46,191 nucleotides of DNA, from contig JAKUPQ010000009.1 in assembly GCA_022450665.1 (NCBI GenBank), positions 1 to 46,191 on the forward strand, in the 5' to 3' direction. The position numbers and the translations under genes are program-made. Shown here piece by piece: positions 9,379-19,800 of the stretch. The notes beneath the pieces are model-generated. The model saw only the letters and a list, made by a program, of their open reading frames with translations, made no database searches and had not been told where the DNA came from. Within the stretch, counting starts at the first letter, position 1. Each line of letters begins with the position of its first letter. The stretch comes from Alphaproteobacteria bacterium. GTDB lineage: Bacteria > Pseudomonadota > Alphaproteobacteria > Rickettsiales > VGDC01.

Positions 9379-9404
9379 GGGTTTCCAAACAAAAAGCTGG
9401 TAAA

Positions 9405-10172
9405 ATGCACATGCCGAAAAAGCAGGAAATAATTGAAAGTTCCACTCTTCTTAAAGGGTTGCCTGCTCATCTTCAGGATGAGTTGCTGCAGGCAAGCACT
9501 TTACGAAAACTGGAGAACGGTAAGCTTTTGTTTTTGCACGGCGATAAAGCTGAGTATTATTATGTGATTATACGCGGAGCAGTGAAGATTTTTCGTCAGA
9601 ATGTAGAAGGCAAAGAGTCGGTGCTAAGCATTTGCCGAGCGGGAGAAAGCTTCGCTGAGCAGGCGATTATGGGTAATGCCCGTCATTTCCATAGTGCTCA
9701 GGTAGTAGAAAAAGGCACTGCGGTGCTAGAGGTACCAGCCTCATGCTTGCGCCATATAAGCAAAGAATCGCCCCAGCTTGCATTAAAAATGGTTGTTTCG
9801 TTATCAAACCAAATGCATGGCATTGAGCGTTTGCTCGAAAGTACATTAGTTAAGTCAGCGGCAGAGCGGGTTGCGTGCTATATTTTGCAGATTTGCACCC
9901 CCACAAATGCTAATAACAAGGGATACGCAAAACTACCTTACTATAAGAGCATCATTGCTTCTTCGTTAAATATGAATGCTGAAACATTTTCCCGCGCTTT
10001 GCATTCACTTAAAGATTTAGGAGTAACGGTGGAAGGATTGCATGTACATGTTGAGAACGTAGAGAATTTGCAGGCCGTTATATGCAAGCATTGCTCATGT
10101 ACGCGGGAAGAATGCCCCGTTGCAGAAAGCCGTATGGCACGTTTGAATCGACACGATACCGAATCAGCTTAA
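9405..10172 (+). CDS. Crp/Fnr-family transcription regulator with C-terminal Cys cluster
   Basis: The 255-residue protein has the cyclic-nucleotide-binding-like beta-roll (about 15-120, from LLKGLPAHLQDELL through the glycine turns to AQVVEKGTAVLEVP), a dimerisation helix (about 125-160) and a Crp-type helix-turn-helix (about 180-212, SIIASSLNMNAETFSRALHS). It lacks the N-terminal Fe-S cysteines of Fnr. Instead four cysteines (C227, C230, C232, C237) cluster after the DNA-binding domain, which is unusual and might bind iron-sulphur, haem or zinc. It probably senses redox, oxygen or nitrogen oxides, but the effector is not readable. ATG at 9411 is an alternative start. It is convergent with the histidine kinase, 7 bases apart. 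Confidence 0.88.
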   Translation: MHMPKKQEIIESSTLLKGLPAHLQDELLQASTLRKLENGKLLFLHGDKAEYYYVIIRGAVKIFRQNVEGKESVLSICRAGESFAEQAIMGNARHFHSAQVVEKGTAVLEVPASCLRHISKESPQLALKMVVSLSNQMHGIERLLESTLVKSAAERVACYILQICTPTNANNKGYAKLPYYKSIIASSLNMNAETFSRALHSLKDLGVTVEGLHVHVENVENLQAVICKHCSCTREECPVAESRMARLNRHDTESA

Positions 10173-10179
10173 TGTAAAG

Positions 10180-10953
10180 CTATGCAGGTGTTTGGAGTTG
10201 AAGGTCAGATGCATCCGCAAAGTTGAGCGCAGCAGTGAAGCATGAACCTTTGCCAAGCTGGCTAGAAACGAGGATATCTCCATCCATCATTTTTGCTAAT
10301 GATCGGCAGATATTTAGCCCCAATCCAGCGCCCCCATATTTTTGATAAGTCGTTTCACTGGCTTGTACATAACGACCAAATACCTGCGATAACCGCTCAG
10401 GTGCTATGCCAATACCTGTGTCGCTTACTTTAATATGCAGATGCCAGCCACCAATTGCATTGGGTAATGCGCACACATCCAGTTTGACATATCCTTTATC
10501 TGTAAACTTTATTGCATTAGACAGCAGGTTTAAAACAATTTGGCGCAGACGCAACGCATCCCCCACTAATAAGTGGTGAAATGGCTCAATATGGACATAA
10601 AATTTTAAATTCTTCTTTTCGATTTGTGGTGTAACGATATGTACAATTTTTTCAATTTCATGCATTAGGTCGAGTGGATTATTCGAGAGCTTTATGATGC
10701 CGGATTCGAGATACCAGCTTTCAAGAACCTTTTGGATAAGCTCCTCAAGTTGCAATGAGCTATCGTGCAGAATCTCGGCATATCGCCTTTGCTGCTCTGG
10801 GGTGCATGACGTATTATACAATATTTGTGAAACACCTGAAATTGTAGTGAGAGGTGTGCACATTTCATGACACATATCTGTGAAGTACATATGTTCTTCA
10901 AGCGTGATTGGCGAATCTCTTTTGTTGTAACGCCCCATTTCCTTTTTCCTCAT
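10180..10953 (-). CDS. Soluble sensor histidine kinase without sensory domain
   Basis: The 257-residue protein is almost only a kinase core. The HisKA phospho-acceptor is His29 in CHEMCTPL, a variant of the usual SHELRTPL. The HATPase domain has the N box (RQIVLNLLSNAIKFT), G1 (SDTGIGIAPE), F box (VFGRYVQ) and G2 (GGAGLGLNICR). There is no membrane segment, PAS or receiver domain, so input must come from a partner or the short N-terminus. No response regulator is adjacent; the nearest is the XRE-receiver protein 12 kb away. The start is uncertain: ATG at 10938 is an alternative to ATG at 10953. Confidence 0.9.
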   Translation of the reverse strand: MRKKEMGRYNKRDSPITLEEHMYFTDMCHEMCTPLTTISGVSQILYNTSCTPEQQRRYAEILHDSSLQLEELIQKVLESWYLESGIIKLSNNPLDLMHEIEKIVHIVTPQIEKKNLKFYVHIEPFHHLLVGDALRLRQIVLNLLSNAIKFTDKGYVKLDVCALPNAIGGWHLHIKVSDTGIGIAPERLSQVFGRYVQASETTYQKYGGAGLGLNICRSLAKMMDGDILVSSQLGKGSCFTAALNFADASDLQLQTPA

Positions 10954-11204
10954 GCTCAGGTGGTTTGGCAGAGCTTAGCACGCTGGTGATAAAAAGATTT
11001 GATAGGAGTCAAGCTATTAACCCCCTAGGGCATATTATGGAAAAACAAGTGGTTTTTTTATGAGTTTTTTCTCGGGTGGAAAGTGATTATTCATCAAAAA
11101 ATAATGTAAATGCCAGCCATACTGGCGTAGAGAACGTAAACGCTAGTATTACCAGTTGCTCTAAAGGCGCATACTCAATTTAACCCAAATTTAGATGAGG
11201 CAGT

Positions 11205-11522
11205 ATGTTGTTACCAGCTACGAATATAGAGCCCTTCTTTGATAAACTAACATCTATTACACATTTACTTAAAGAAGGTAAAACTGAAGCGGCGCTAAGT
11301 GAGGTGATGAGATTGGTTACCTCAATGTCATTGAGTGAGGTTGTTATGTTTCAGGAGGTAATGATAGATTTTCACCCTGAGGAATCTTCAGGTATTTTAA
11401 TACAGCGCTTGTGCAGTGACTTTTTTAGTGATGAGCCGGCCGCATATTGTTTGCGGCAAATGTTTGTGGAAGAGCTTAACGCACAAGCCGTTTTTCCCCT
11501 GCGTAGCGCAGCGATAAGCTAG
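11205..11522 (+). CDS. Small uncharacterised cytoplasmic protein
   Basis: The 105-residue ORF starts at an ATG preceded by GAGG. It is predicted all-helical with no signal peptide or membrane segment. I recognise no domain. It lies 83 bases upstream of the TonB-dependent receptor on the same strand and could share a transcript with it. The preceding 250-base gap contains an imperfect inverted pair (CTGGCGT/ACGCTAG region near 11121-11145) that may be part of its promoter or an operator. Confidence 0.5.
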   Translation: MLLPATNIEPFFDKLTSITHLLKEGKTEAALSEVMRLVTSMSLSEVVMFQEVMIDFHPEESSGILIQRLCSDFFSDEPAAYCLRQMFVEELNAQAVFPLRSAAIS

Positions 11523-11605
11523 ATACAAAGGTTTCTATGGCGAATAAGTTGATATTTTTGTACTTTAACCACTTAGTCACCATGTAAACTTCTAAAGGAT
11601 TAGAA

Positions 11606-13588
11606 ATGAAACGGTTGTATTTGCTAAGCGGAATATGGTTGATTCTAGCCATTTTGATGGTGGTTCCTGTATATGCGCAAGAAGATGCTCCCGCAAAAGA
11701 CCCGCTCAGTTTACTGTTGAATCAGGAAATTTATTCAGCGTCTCGGGTATTAGAGCGCGCTTTCGATTCTCCTTATGCGGTTTATGTATTGTCTTCAGAA
11801 GATATACGTAAACTCAATGCCCGCAATATTCCTGAAGCACTAAGAAACGTGCCGGGTTTGCATGTGGCGCAAATCAGCAGTTCCACCTATGCTATTTCAA
11901 CAGGCGGTTTTAACTATCAATATTCTAATAAACTGCTCGTTATGATTGACGGGCGCACAATTTATACCCCGCTGGTTTCTGGCACATTATGGAATAACCG
12001 TACGCCAGCCATAGAAAATATCGATAAAATTGAAGTTGTGCTTGGCCCCGGCGGCGCGCTATGGGGCACAAATGCCGTTAACGGTATAATCAATATCATT
12101 ACCAAAGATGCGGGCGCTGCGATTGGTAAAAAAGCTAGTGTAACAGCGTGGACAAATAACAATTATAATTTTACTTACCGTCAGGGAATGGAGCTCTCTA
12201 AAGGAGTGTTTTTTCGTGGCACAGCGCAGCATTCGGCTAGCGAAGATGCATCATTTGTAAATCCAATAAGTGGTCAGGATACAGATAACAAGTGGACAAT
12301 CAGCAACGCAGGCTTCCGTGTAGATTGGAATCCGGCGCAAAGTGATACTTTTACACTAGACACGCAGTTTGGTCATAATGTTTCAGAGAATTATTTCAGC
12401 CGTGTTCCCGTTACCACAACGCCATTTTTTCAGGATGTGGCGCATGACATGCAATCCAATTATGGCCATATTCTTGGTAAATGGGATCATTGGTATGGCG
12501 ACAGTAATTTATGGACACTGAAAAGTTATTTAAATTATGAAATGCTGAAAATCGGTATTTTGGAACGTGAAGAAATTACATTCGATACGGATTTTCAGAA
12601 TTCTTTTTATTGGAACCCAAAAAATCAAATGACATTTGGTGGCGATTTCAGAGTGGTGTCGGACGATATTCGTGATTCGCGTTACATTGACTATGAGGAT
12701 ATGCAGCAAACTGAGCTTATCTATAGTGCATTTGCACAAAACAAGCATGAAATTAATAAGAAGCTCTTTTTCACCTTAGGGGCAAAGCTTGAATATTCAG
12801 ATATCAGTGATTTATTGTTTCAACCCAATGCTCGCTTGGCGTTTTATCCTTCAGAAAATCAAACGCTGTGGGCTGGCGTGGCACGAGCCTATCGGCGCCC
12901 TAATCGTGGAGAGCAAGGGATAACCACGCTTTATCCAAGCCCTACAGTGCCAGGTACATTTTTGGCACAACGGGGTAATCCCAGCTATAAATCTGAAGAG
13001 TTAGTTTCGTATGAAGTAGGATACCGCTTTAAACCCACAACCAAGCTGGCATTAAATGTGTCTAGTTTTGTGCGTGAGTATGATGATTTACGTTCTTTTT
13101 CTCCTCTTCCAAGTACTGATCCAAATATTTCTGTCGCGGCGCTGGTCGAAAACGAAGGTAAAGGACAGGCATATGGTGCGGTGATAGAAGTGCAGTGGCA
13201 AGCCACCGATGATTGGAAGCTAATTACTTCATATGATTTTTTGAAGCTTGATCTGGAATCAGCCAACGCAAGCAGTAATGCCAGTGTGGTTAGAGAAGAA
13301 GGTCTGGCGCCAGAACAGCAATTTCGTCTGACATCTGACTGGACAATAAATCCTGAATGGGAATTCATTACGACGCTGTATGCAGTGGATGCATTGCCGG
13401 CAGTTGGGGTGGATTCTTATGTCAAGCTGGATGCTAATTTGCATTGGCATTTGAGTGATGACACATCTTTGATTTTCTCCGGTCGTAATCTGACCGATGA
13501 CAGACATTCTGAATTTTCACCAGGGCTCTATGCGCGCCCACTAGAAATAAACAGGACTTTCTTTGCAAAGCTGCAAATGAATTTCTGA
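11606..13588 (+). CDS. TonB-dependent outer-membrane receptor
   Basis: The 660-residue protein has a signal peptide (about 1-24, ending PVYAQ). A plug domain follows at about 45-165, with typical motifs PEALRNVPGLHVAQIS, LLVMIDGRTIYTPL, IEVVLGPGGALWGTNAVNGIINIIT. A 22-strand-type barrel follows, ending in a C-terminal phenylalanine (LQMNF) as expected for BAM insertion. AAGGA lies 8 bases before the ATG. The plug most resembles vitamin/catecholate-type receptors, but the substrate is unknown. The next gene, 21 bases on, is a YfiR-family protein, a recurrent pairing. The convergent NRPS-PKS genes raise the possibility that the receptor takes up that product or its metal complex; this is speculative. 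Confidence 0.93.
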   Translation: MKRLYLLSGIWLILAILMVVPVYAQEDAPAKDPLSLLLNQEIYSASRVLERAFDSPYAVYVLSSEDIRKLNARNIPEALRNVPGLHVAQISSSTYAISTGGFNYQYSNKLLVMIDGRTIYTPLVSGTLWNNRTPAIENIDKIEVVLGPGGALWGTNAVNGIINIITKDAGAAIGKKASVTAWTNNNYNFTYRQGMELSKGVFFRGTAQHSASEDASFVNPISGQDTDNKWTISNAGFRVDWNPAQSDTFTLDTQFGHNVSENYFSRVPVTTTPFFQDVAHDMQSNYGHILGKWDHWYGDSNLWTLKSYLNYEMLKIGILEREEITFDTDFQNSFYWNPKNQMTFGGDFRVVSDDIRDSRYIDYEDMQQTELIYSAFAQNKHEINKKLFFTLGAKLEYSDISDLLFQPNARLAFYPSENQTLWAGVARAYRRPNRGEQGITTLYPSPTVPGTFLAQRGNPSYKSEELVSYEVGYRFKPTTKLALNVSSFVREYDDLRSFSPLPSTDPNISVAALVENEGKGQAYGAVIEVQWQATDDWKLITSYDFLKLDLESANASSNASVVREEGLAPEQQFRLTSDWTINPEWEFITTLYAVDALPAVGVDSYVKLDANLHWHLSDDTSLIFSGRNLTDDRHSEFSPGLYARPLEINRTFFAKLQMNF

Positions 13589-13609
13589 CACAATAAATAG
13601 GGTAAAAGC

Positions 13610-14137
13610 TTGGTAAAATCGGTGTGCTTTCGTAACTCAATAGTGATGCTTATGTGTCTGTTTTTTACGGCGCTACCCATGAGGGAGGTAAGAGCGCAGA
13701 TTACTCCTTATATGCAACTTGCTGAATTTGTTATTAATGTATCTGATCACATTAAATGGCCAAATTATGAAGAGCCTTTGCATTTATGTGTTCACGGCTA
13801 TGATCTGATTGCGATGCAGTTGCTCACAAAAAAGCAAATCAAGCTATTGAAGGTAAACTTACTGATACGTGAAGTGAAAAATGTGACTACGGATAGTTTG
13901 CGCTCATGCAGTTTATTATATGTTGCCACCAATGAAGAACGCAATCTTATGCGAATTATAGATACGGCAGAGCTAACTAAAACTCTGACAATCAGTGTTT
14001 TGGAGGGCTTTGTCGCAAAAGGCGGAACAATAGAGTTTCAGCTAATTCGCGGGCAGGTTAAAGTATATATTAACGGTATGCAGCTTGATCGCTGGTCTAT
14101 ACGCGTCAGCCAGCTACTACAACCTTTTGTGAAATAA
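13610..14137 (+). CDS. YfiR-family (DUF4154) periplasmic protein
   Basis: The 175-residue product has an N-terminal hydrophobic signal. It matches the YfiR pattern: an opening AEFVINVSDHIKWPN (family: fibre/YLY-x-F-x-F-VEWP), a central HLCVHGYDLIAMQL, a C-proximal SCSLLYVATNEERNL, then ISVLEGFVAKGGTIEFQLIRGQVKVYINGMQLD and a terminal amphipathic helix. In Pseudomonas, YfiR restrains a diguanylate cyclase. Here no GGDEF protein is adjacent, so its partner may be elsewhere or may be a kinase. The chosen start is TTG with AGGG upstream; GTG at 13622 and ATG at 13646 are alternatives. Its 3' end overlaps the convergent polyketide synthase gene by 32 bases. Confidence 0.85.
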   Translation: MVKSVCFRNSIVMLMCLFFTALPMREVRAQITPYMQLAEFVINVSDHIKWPNYEEPLHLCVHGYDLIAMQLLTKKQIKLLKVNLLIREVKNVTTDSLRSCSLLYVATNEERNLMRIIDTAELTKTLTISVLEGFVAKGGTIEFQLIRGQVKVYINGMQLDRWSIRVSQLLQPFVK

Positions 14138-16832
14138 ACCCATTACTTAATTCACTGCTTAAAACATTGGCAATGTGTTTGGCATGGGGTGCCAAATGCA
14201 TGGTAATGTGGTTACCTTGTACGGTATGCATGCAAAATCCGCCTTTGGATGCAACCAAATGTTGCCAGCCTTCATGCAGATTAGGCTGAGTAAAACGGTC
14301 GCGCTCTGTGGCGTAAAAATACATAATTTGTCCTATATAGGCGGCTGGTGAATAATTGAATACTGAATCGTGATGTAAACGCCATAATTTGATAAATTCT
14401 TGCGTACGGATCTGGCTGGTATTCAAACTATCTACTAATTGTGCATGCACTTGCGGTGAAAACTCACGAATAGCTTCCATCACCGCTTCATCAGTTTCCG
14501 GCACTACACTTGGGCGGGAGGGCGATGGAGTATCAAGCATTGCCAGTAGCTCAATCTGCTCACCTTGCGCTTGCAGTAAGGCGGCTATCTCATACGCCAC
14601 GGCTCCACCCATCGACGAGCCACATAGCGCATAAGGGCCATAAGGTTGCTTTGCCTGAATAGCGACTAAGTAATCTTTTGCCATATGCGCAATAGTGCTG
14701 CGCTTAAAAGAAGCTGCAAGGTTTGGTAGCGCCTGAATGCCATAGATACAGCGTTTTGTCTGCATAGACTGGCATATATCCCTAAAAACCGTGACCGAAC
14801 CGCCCGCCGGGTGAATCATGAAAATCGGTGCAAGCTCAGTGTCTCCTGCTTTAAGCAATATGCATAACGAGGAATCTACTGGATGAGTTGGTGGTGGTGA
14901 ATTTTTTGTTAGTGACGCAATATATGCAGACAACTTGTAGACAGAGTCATGCTGCATAAATGTTTCATAAGCTAATGTTTTGCCGGTGCGTTCTTCTATC
15001 AGGCATAGCAAATCAATGCTAAGGAATGAATCAATTCCCATATCCTCAAAACGTTGCTCATCATCAATTTCTTTCACCCCTAACTGTTCTTTCAATATCG
15101 TGCGAATTGCTTCGGCAATGTTCGTGGTGGCGTGAATAGCTGGTGGTGCTGTAAATTGTGCACTTAAAGCGGCTGGTTTGTGCGCAACATCATCTGCCAG
15201 CCAGCAACGTTTGCGTTTGAATGCGTAAGATGGCAATAGAGGCATTTTGCAACCTGATGCAAAGCTTTGAATAGCCGAAGCCTTAACGGTGCCTTGCAGC
15301 CATAGTTGTGCTTGCTTGTAGCTGTCACTGCCTTTAGGCAATGTGGTGATATTTCCTTGTGTGTCGAGTGTGATATAATCGCGAAAGGCGTAATGTTTAC
15401 GATGACACTGCAGGCTGTAGGCCACATTGCAAATTGAATCTGCCGGTACTTCTGCCACATATTCCAGATAAGATGCTTTTAGGCGGTTGAGGGCCTGTGG
15501 ACTTTTAGCGCTGAGTGGTAAAATATAATATTCATGTTTATGAAGAACAGCATTTTGGTTTTTTGGTATGCTGCGTATAATTGCATGTGCGTTGGTGCCG
15601 CCAATACCAAAAGAGCTTACGCCCGCATAGTTATGTGCAGCAGGCAGTTTTTTAGTGGTTTTATTGATGTAGTAAGCGCTGTCTTTAGCAGATAATTCTT
15701 TAGGCAAAGCACTAAAATTTGCGCTGGGGGCGATTATGCCGTGATGAAGCGACAACGCACTACGAATCAGGCCTATAACACCCGCTGCCGCATCTAAATG
15801 TCCGATATTGGCTTTTGTAGAGGTGAGAGCGCAATCAGCCGCACCAGCCTCTGTCAGAACTTCATTCAAGGCGCTCAACTCGATACGGTCGCCTAATTTT
15901 GTACCTGTACCGTGTGTTTCAACGAAGGCAAACTGTGCTGGCGAGATTCCGGCAAAATCGGCAGCAGCGCGGATTACATTAACTTGCCCTTTAGCAGTAG
16001 GTGCTGCAAAGCTCATTTTATTGCGGCCATCATTATTTATGGCAGATCCCGCTATGACAGCATATATATGATCGTTATCAACCAGCGCATCGCTGAGGCG
16101 TTTGAGTATCACAACACCTGCGCCGTTTCCAGGCACCATGCCATCGGCATTTTCATCAAATGGGCGGCACGTGCCGCTGGCAGAAAAAACACTATTTTCT
16201 TTGTAATCATAGCCCCCTTTGATAGGGCTGGTAATGCTAATGCCGCCTGCAAGTGCCATATCGCATTGATAGGTGAGTAGGCTGGTGCATGCGTGATGGA
16301 CCGCTACTAAAGATGATGAACATGCCGTTTGAATCGTTTGGGCTGGGCCTTGCAAATCAAACGCATATGCGACTCGAGTGCTTAAAAAATCCGCGCTATT
16401 GTTGATAACCAATTGATGCCAGTCCGCTTTATCAAAAAGCTGCGGATGCTTTTGCAGGTTTTCTGTGAGATAAGTATTGAAGCTAGCGCCTGCGAACACA
16501 CCTATAGAACGCCCCGCCGCATGTTGTGCATAGCCTGAATCTTCTAATGCATGATAGCAGGTTTCAAGAAAAATACGTTGCTGCGGGTCGAGCCATTTTG
16601 CAACGGATGGCGGAATATCAAAAAACTCATGATCGAAGCATTCGGCATCTTTTAAAACACCTTTTGCTGCAACATAATGGTTGGAGGGCGCTTCTGCATC
16701 TTGCTGTATTTCTTTGGAGGAGAAATGCGAAACACTGTCTTTTGCAGTCAGAAGATTCTGCCAAAAACGGGTTGCGTGCTCGGCTTCAGGTACACGGCAG
16801 GCCAAACCGATAATTGCGATTTCTTCCATCAT
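14106..16832 (-). CDS. AT-less polyketide synthase module: KS-ACP-thioesterase
   Basis: The 908-residue protein starts with a ketosynthase (1-425) whose triad is intact: Cys171 (QTACSSSL), His307 (VETHGTGT) and His345 (ANIGHLDAAAG). After the KS comes the usual KS-to-AT linker start (about 438-485), then directly the post-AT linker (LPSYAFKRKRCWL, about 533-545). The acyltransferase core and its GHSxG motif are missing, so malonyl must be loaded in trans. An acyl carrier domain follows (Ser602 in GIDSFLSIDLL). A type I thioesterase follows at about 665-895, with Ser740 in CGSSMGG, Asp767 and His875. There is no ketoreductase, so a beta-keto product is expected. Its start overlaps the NRPS stop (TGA inside ATGATG), so it is the second subunit of one assembly line. 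Confidence 0.93.
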   Translation of the reverse strand: MMEEIAIIGLACRVPEAEHATRFWQNLLTAKDSVSHFSSKEIQQDAEAPSNHYVAAKGVLKDAECFDHEFFDIPPSVAKWLDPQQRIFLETCYHALEDSGYAQHAAGRSIGVFAGASFNTYLTENLQKHPQLFDKADWHQLVINNSADFLSTRVAYAFDLQGPAQTIQTACSSSLVAVHHACTSLLTYQCDMALAGGISITSPIKGGYDYKENSVFSASGTCRPFDENADGMVPGNGAGVVILKRLSDALVDNDHIYAVIAGSAINNDGRNKMSFAAPTAKGQVNVIRAAADFAGISPAQFAFVETHGTGTKLGDRIELSALNEVLTEAGAADCALTSTKANIGHLDAAAGVIGLIRSALSLHHGIIAPSANFSALPKELSAKDSAYYINKTTKKLPAAHNYAGVSSFGIGGTNAHAIIRSIPKNQNAVLHKHEYYILPLSAKSPQALNRLKASYLEYVAEVPADSICNVAYSLQCHRKHYAFRDYITLDTQGNITTLPKGSDSYKQAQLWLQGTVKASAIQSFASGCKMPLLPSYAFKRKRCWLADDVAHKPAALSAQFTAPPAIHATTNIAEAIRTILKEQLGVKEIDDEQRFEDMGIDSFLSIDLLCLIEERTGKTLAYETFMQHDSVYKLSAYIASLTKNSPPPTHPVDSSLCILLKAGDTELAPIFMIHPAGGSVTVFRDICQSMQTKRCIYGIQALPNLAASFKRSTIAHMAKDYLVAIQAKQPYGPYALCGSSMGGAVAYEIAALLQAQGEQIELLAMLDTPSPSRPSVVPETDEAVMEAIREFSPQVHAQLVDSLNTSQIRTQEFIKLWRLHHDSVFNYSPAAYIGQIMYFYATERDRFTQPNLHEGWQHLVASKGGFCMHTVQGNHITMHLAPHAKHIANVLSSELSNGFISQKVVVAG

Positions 16833-19800
16833 TGCAGCTCCTCCTTCTTACGGGTTTTAAACTGCTGCATTGCTGCGCGGCGACTATTTGCAGTAGCGTT
16901 TTCTGATGTAACTATTTGTGACTGTGCGTCTTCAAGTTTACCAGCAAGCTGGCGGATGGTGGGGTATTCAAAAATCATCTCTGCGGGCAATGCGCATTCG
17001 AGGTTTTGCTCCATCTGGGCGGCTAGATTCACAACTTCAAAGGAATCGCCTCCCAGATCAAAGAATGTGACTTCAGGGTTTATGCTTTCAGGGAGAATTT
17101 GAAGTGTTTGCGCCCAAAGCTGTGTGAGCCGCTTTTCCAATGGGGTTAGGCCATAATCAGTAGCTTGTTGGGGCAATGCATCCGCATCTATGTGTTGCAA
17201 TGCTGCGCGATCAATTTTCCCGTTGGAAGTGAGGGGAAAAGAATCTAAAGGAATATACTCTGCCGGAATCATATATGTAGGCAATACGGTTTTTAGCTGT
17301 TGGCAGATATGCTGTACAGTGTAGCTTGTGGTGCCACTAATATATGCAATTAATTTTGCTTCTGATTTTTTAAGTAGAACCGCAACGGTCTCAAAATCAA
17401 ACAAACGATACATCGCCCGTTCAATTTCTGGCAGCTCGATGCGATTTCCCCGCAATTTTATCTGATGATCGCGACGCCCTAAAAAGAATACTTCGCCATC
17501 GGAAGCTTTATATCCCATATCGCCAGTGCGATATAATTTAACATGTGGTACATAGGGATGGGCAATAAAACGTTCAGCGTTTAACTCAGAATTATTGAAG
17601 TAACCTTGCGTCACGCCGGGGCCGCTAATGCAAATTTCTCCTTCAGCACCATTGGGTTGTATCTGCATTTGTGGCGTATAAATATGCACCTCTGTGTGAT
17701 TGATAGCTTTGCCAATGGAAATTTTGTCTCCGGCATATGAGCTTTCGCTGCAATCTTCGCAGGTAGCCATAATGGTACATTCTGTAGGGCCATACATATT
17801 AAGCAACCGCGTATGCGGCAAAACGGTGCGAAACTGGTCTTTCAATTTTGGCTGTAATGCTTCGCCGCCCGAAATCACACAGCGCAAATCAGCCAGTTTT
17901 TCTGTAGAAAGATGTTGGAGCATGTTGGCTAATTGGCTGGGAACGGTGTTGGTTATATTCACGTGATAAGCATTCAGCAACGCTATGAATTTTTGAGTGT
18001 CGCGAATTTCATTCTCATCGGCAATCACAAGGCGTGCGCCTGAGGATAATGTGCCCAATATTTCATATACGGAAGGATCAAACCATATATTGATGCGGCT
18101 TAGTACGGTTTCGTGTAATTTTATATTAAGCGTTTTATTATACCATCCCATCCGCACAGCAATATTACAGTGGCTTACCTGCACACCATTGGGTACGTTG
18201 GTAGAGCCGGAAGTAAACAGTATATATGCTATGTCGCTGGCAGAGCGCTCCACACTAATGCGTTCCATATAAGGCAATGTGCTGTGTGACACCGTGATAT
18301 ATGGCAGGTCGCCATAAGACATGGATGGTGTATCTATATGAGTGAGAACCAACGAACAATCGCACTGGCTGAGCATTGCATGTGTGCGCTCTTGCGGTTG
18401 CTCTGGATTGATAGGCACATATACGCCGCCAACTTTTAATACTGCAAATATCGATAAAATTTGCTCAATGGAGCGCGGTTGAATAATGGCCACTTTATCA
18501 TTTGGCTTAACCCCCTGAGATTGAAGCATATGCGCAAGGCCATTCGCTTTTTGTTCCAAAGTCTGATAGGTTATTGATTCGCCGCTGGTGGTAAGCAAAG
18601 CGGTTGCAGCAGGGGTGACATGGCTTTGCCGCTCAAACGCCTGATGAGCAAGATTTTCGTCAAAGCACACACTAGCTATCGCTTCACGTGTCATAATCTG
18701 GTGAGTATTATGCTGTGAAATCAGTGCAATAGCATCCAGTGGTTGTTGGCTATTCGTACATACACTGTCAAGCAGTTGCACAAAGTGCTGGGCCATGGCC
18801 GCGATGGTTTCTTCATCGAAGATATCTAGTTTATATTCGAACGCACATAAATAAGGAGGTGTGCTTACGTCATAAACCAGCGTCAGATCCGAGGCTACCT
18901 CAGCATATATCGGTGGTACTTGTGTGGTTTTGCATCCGGCAAAATCGAATGACTCCAGCCCAAAATGGGTTTGTGCGAAGGTGACATTAAGCTTTGCGTC
19001 TTTATAATTCACGCCATTTTTACGGATTGCTTTAACAATATCACCATAAGAAAGCGCTTGATATGGGCGATCGTTCTTGCGTTGGCGCGTAATCGTATCT
19101 ATTAGGTCGCCAAATAACATTTGTCCATTGAGTTGTGTGCGTAAAGGCAATGTGTTAGTGAAAAAATGCGGCAATCGGCGAAGATGCGATGGGCGCATAT
19201 TGACTGGATAGGCGACCGTGATATCGGTCTGGCCAAAATACCGGTAAAGTAATGTATCGAACGCGGCCAACAAAACAGAAAACGGTGTAGTGCGATGCTG
19301 TCGGGCCAATGTTTTTATGGCCTGCATTTGCTGAGCATCAAACTGAAAATAACGGCGTGCTCCAAGATCGCTGTTGATTGACGGAGGCTGAAAATGCTTG
19401 AAATGTACTTTTGGCTGAATATTTCGAGTAGCATTTAGCCAATATTGCCGTGCCGCCTGCTTTTCTTCGGCGCTATAATAATCAGCAGTATAGTTAAAAT
19501 AATCAGCGACCGTACCCTCGTTTGCGGGGGCGAATTGTTTCATACACAGCTGGGGATCGGTGCTATAAGCTTGCGACACAAATTGTAAAATAGTGTTAGC
19601 AGAACCATGGTCGCAAAAAATATGCGGCGCTACAAAAGAAAAATAATGCAGATCTGGGGCACATTGCACAAGCGTATAACGGATGAGCGGTGGCGCTTTG
19701 AGGTTAAACGGCTTTTGTAAAGCGCGCTGCAAGATCACTTGCGCTTTTGTCTCGCATGCTTCCAGGCTAAGCCCGTGGTCGCTCAGATCATGAAAATCCA

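Larger units (their letters stand above)
8834..9404. other. Gene-free region with several hairpins
   Basis: No convincing ORF occupies these 571 bases. Visible structures on the plus strand: a 5-bp stem with a GCGA loop followed by seven T (9010-9030); an extended -10-like TGTTATAAC (9078-9086); an inverted pair TGCAAAAG/CTTTTGCA (9089-9096 with 9127-9134) enclosing the palindrome GCGGCATGCCGC; a strong terminator (9288-9326); and the perfect palindrome GGGGATATATCCCC (9365-9378) about 26 bases before the Crp-type gene. Promoters for the divergent 8105-8833 unit and for the regulator must lie here too. Confidence 0.6.
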
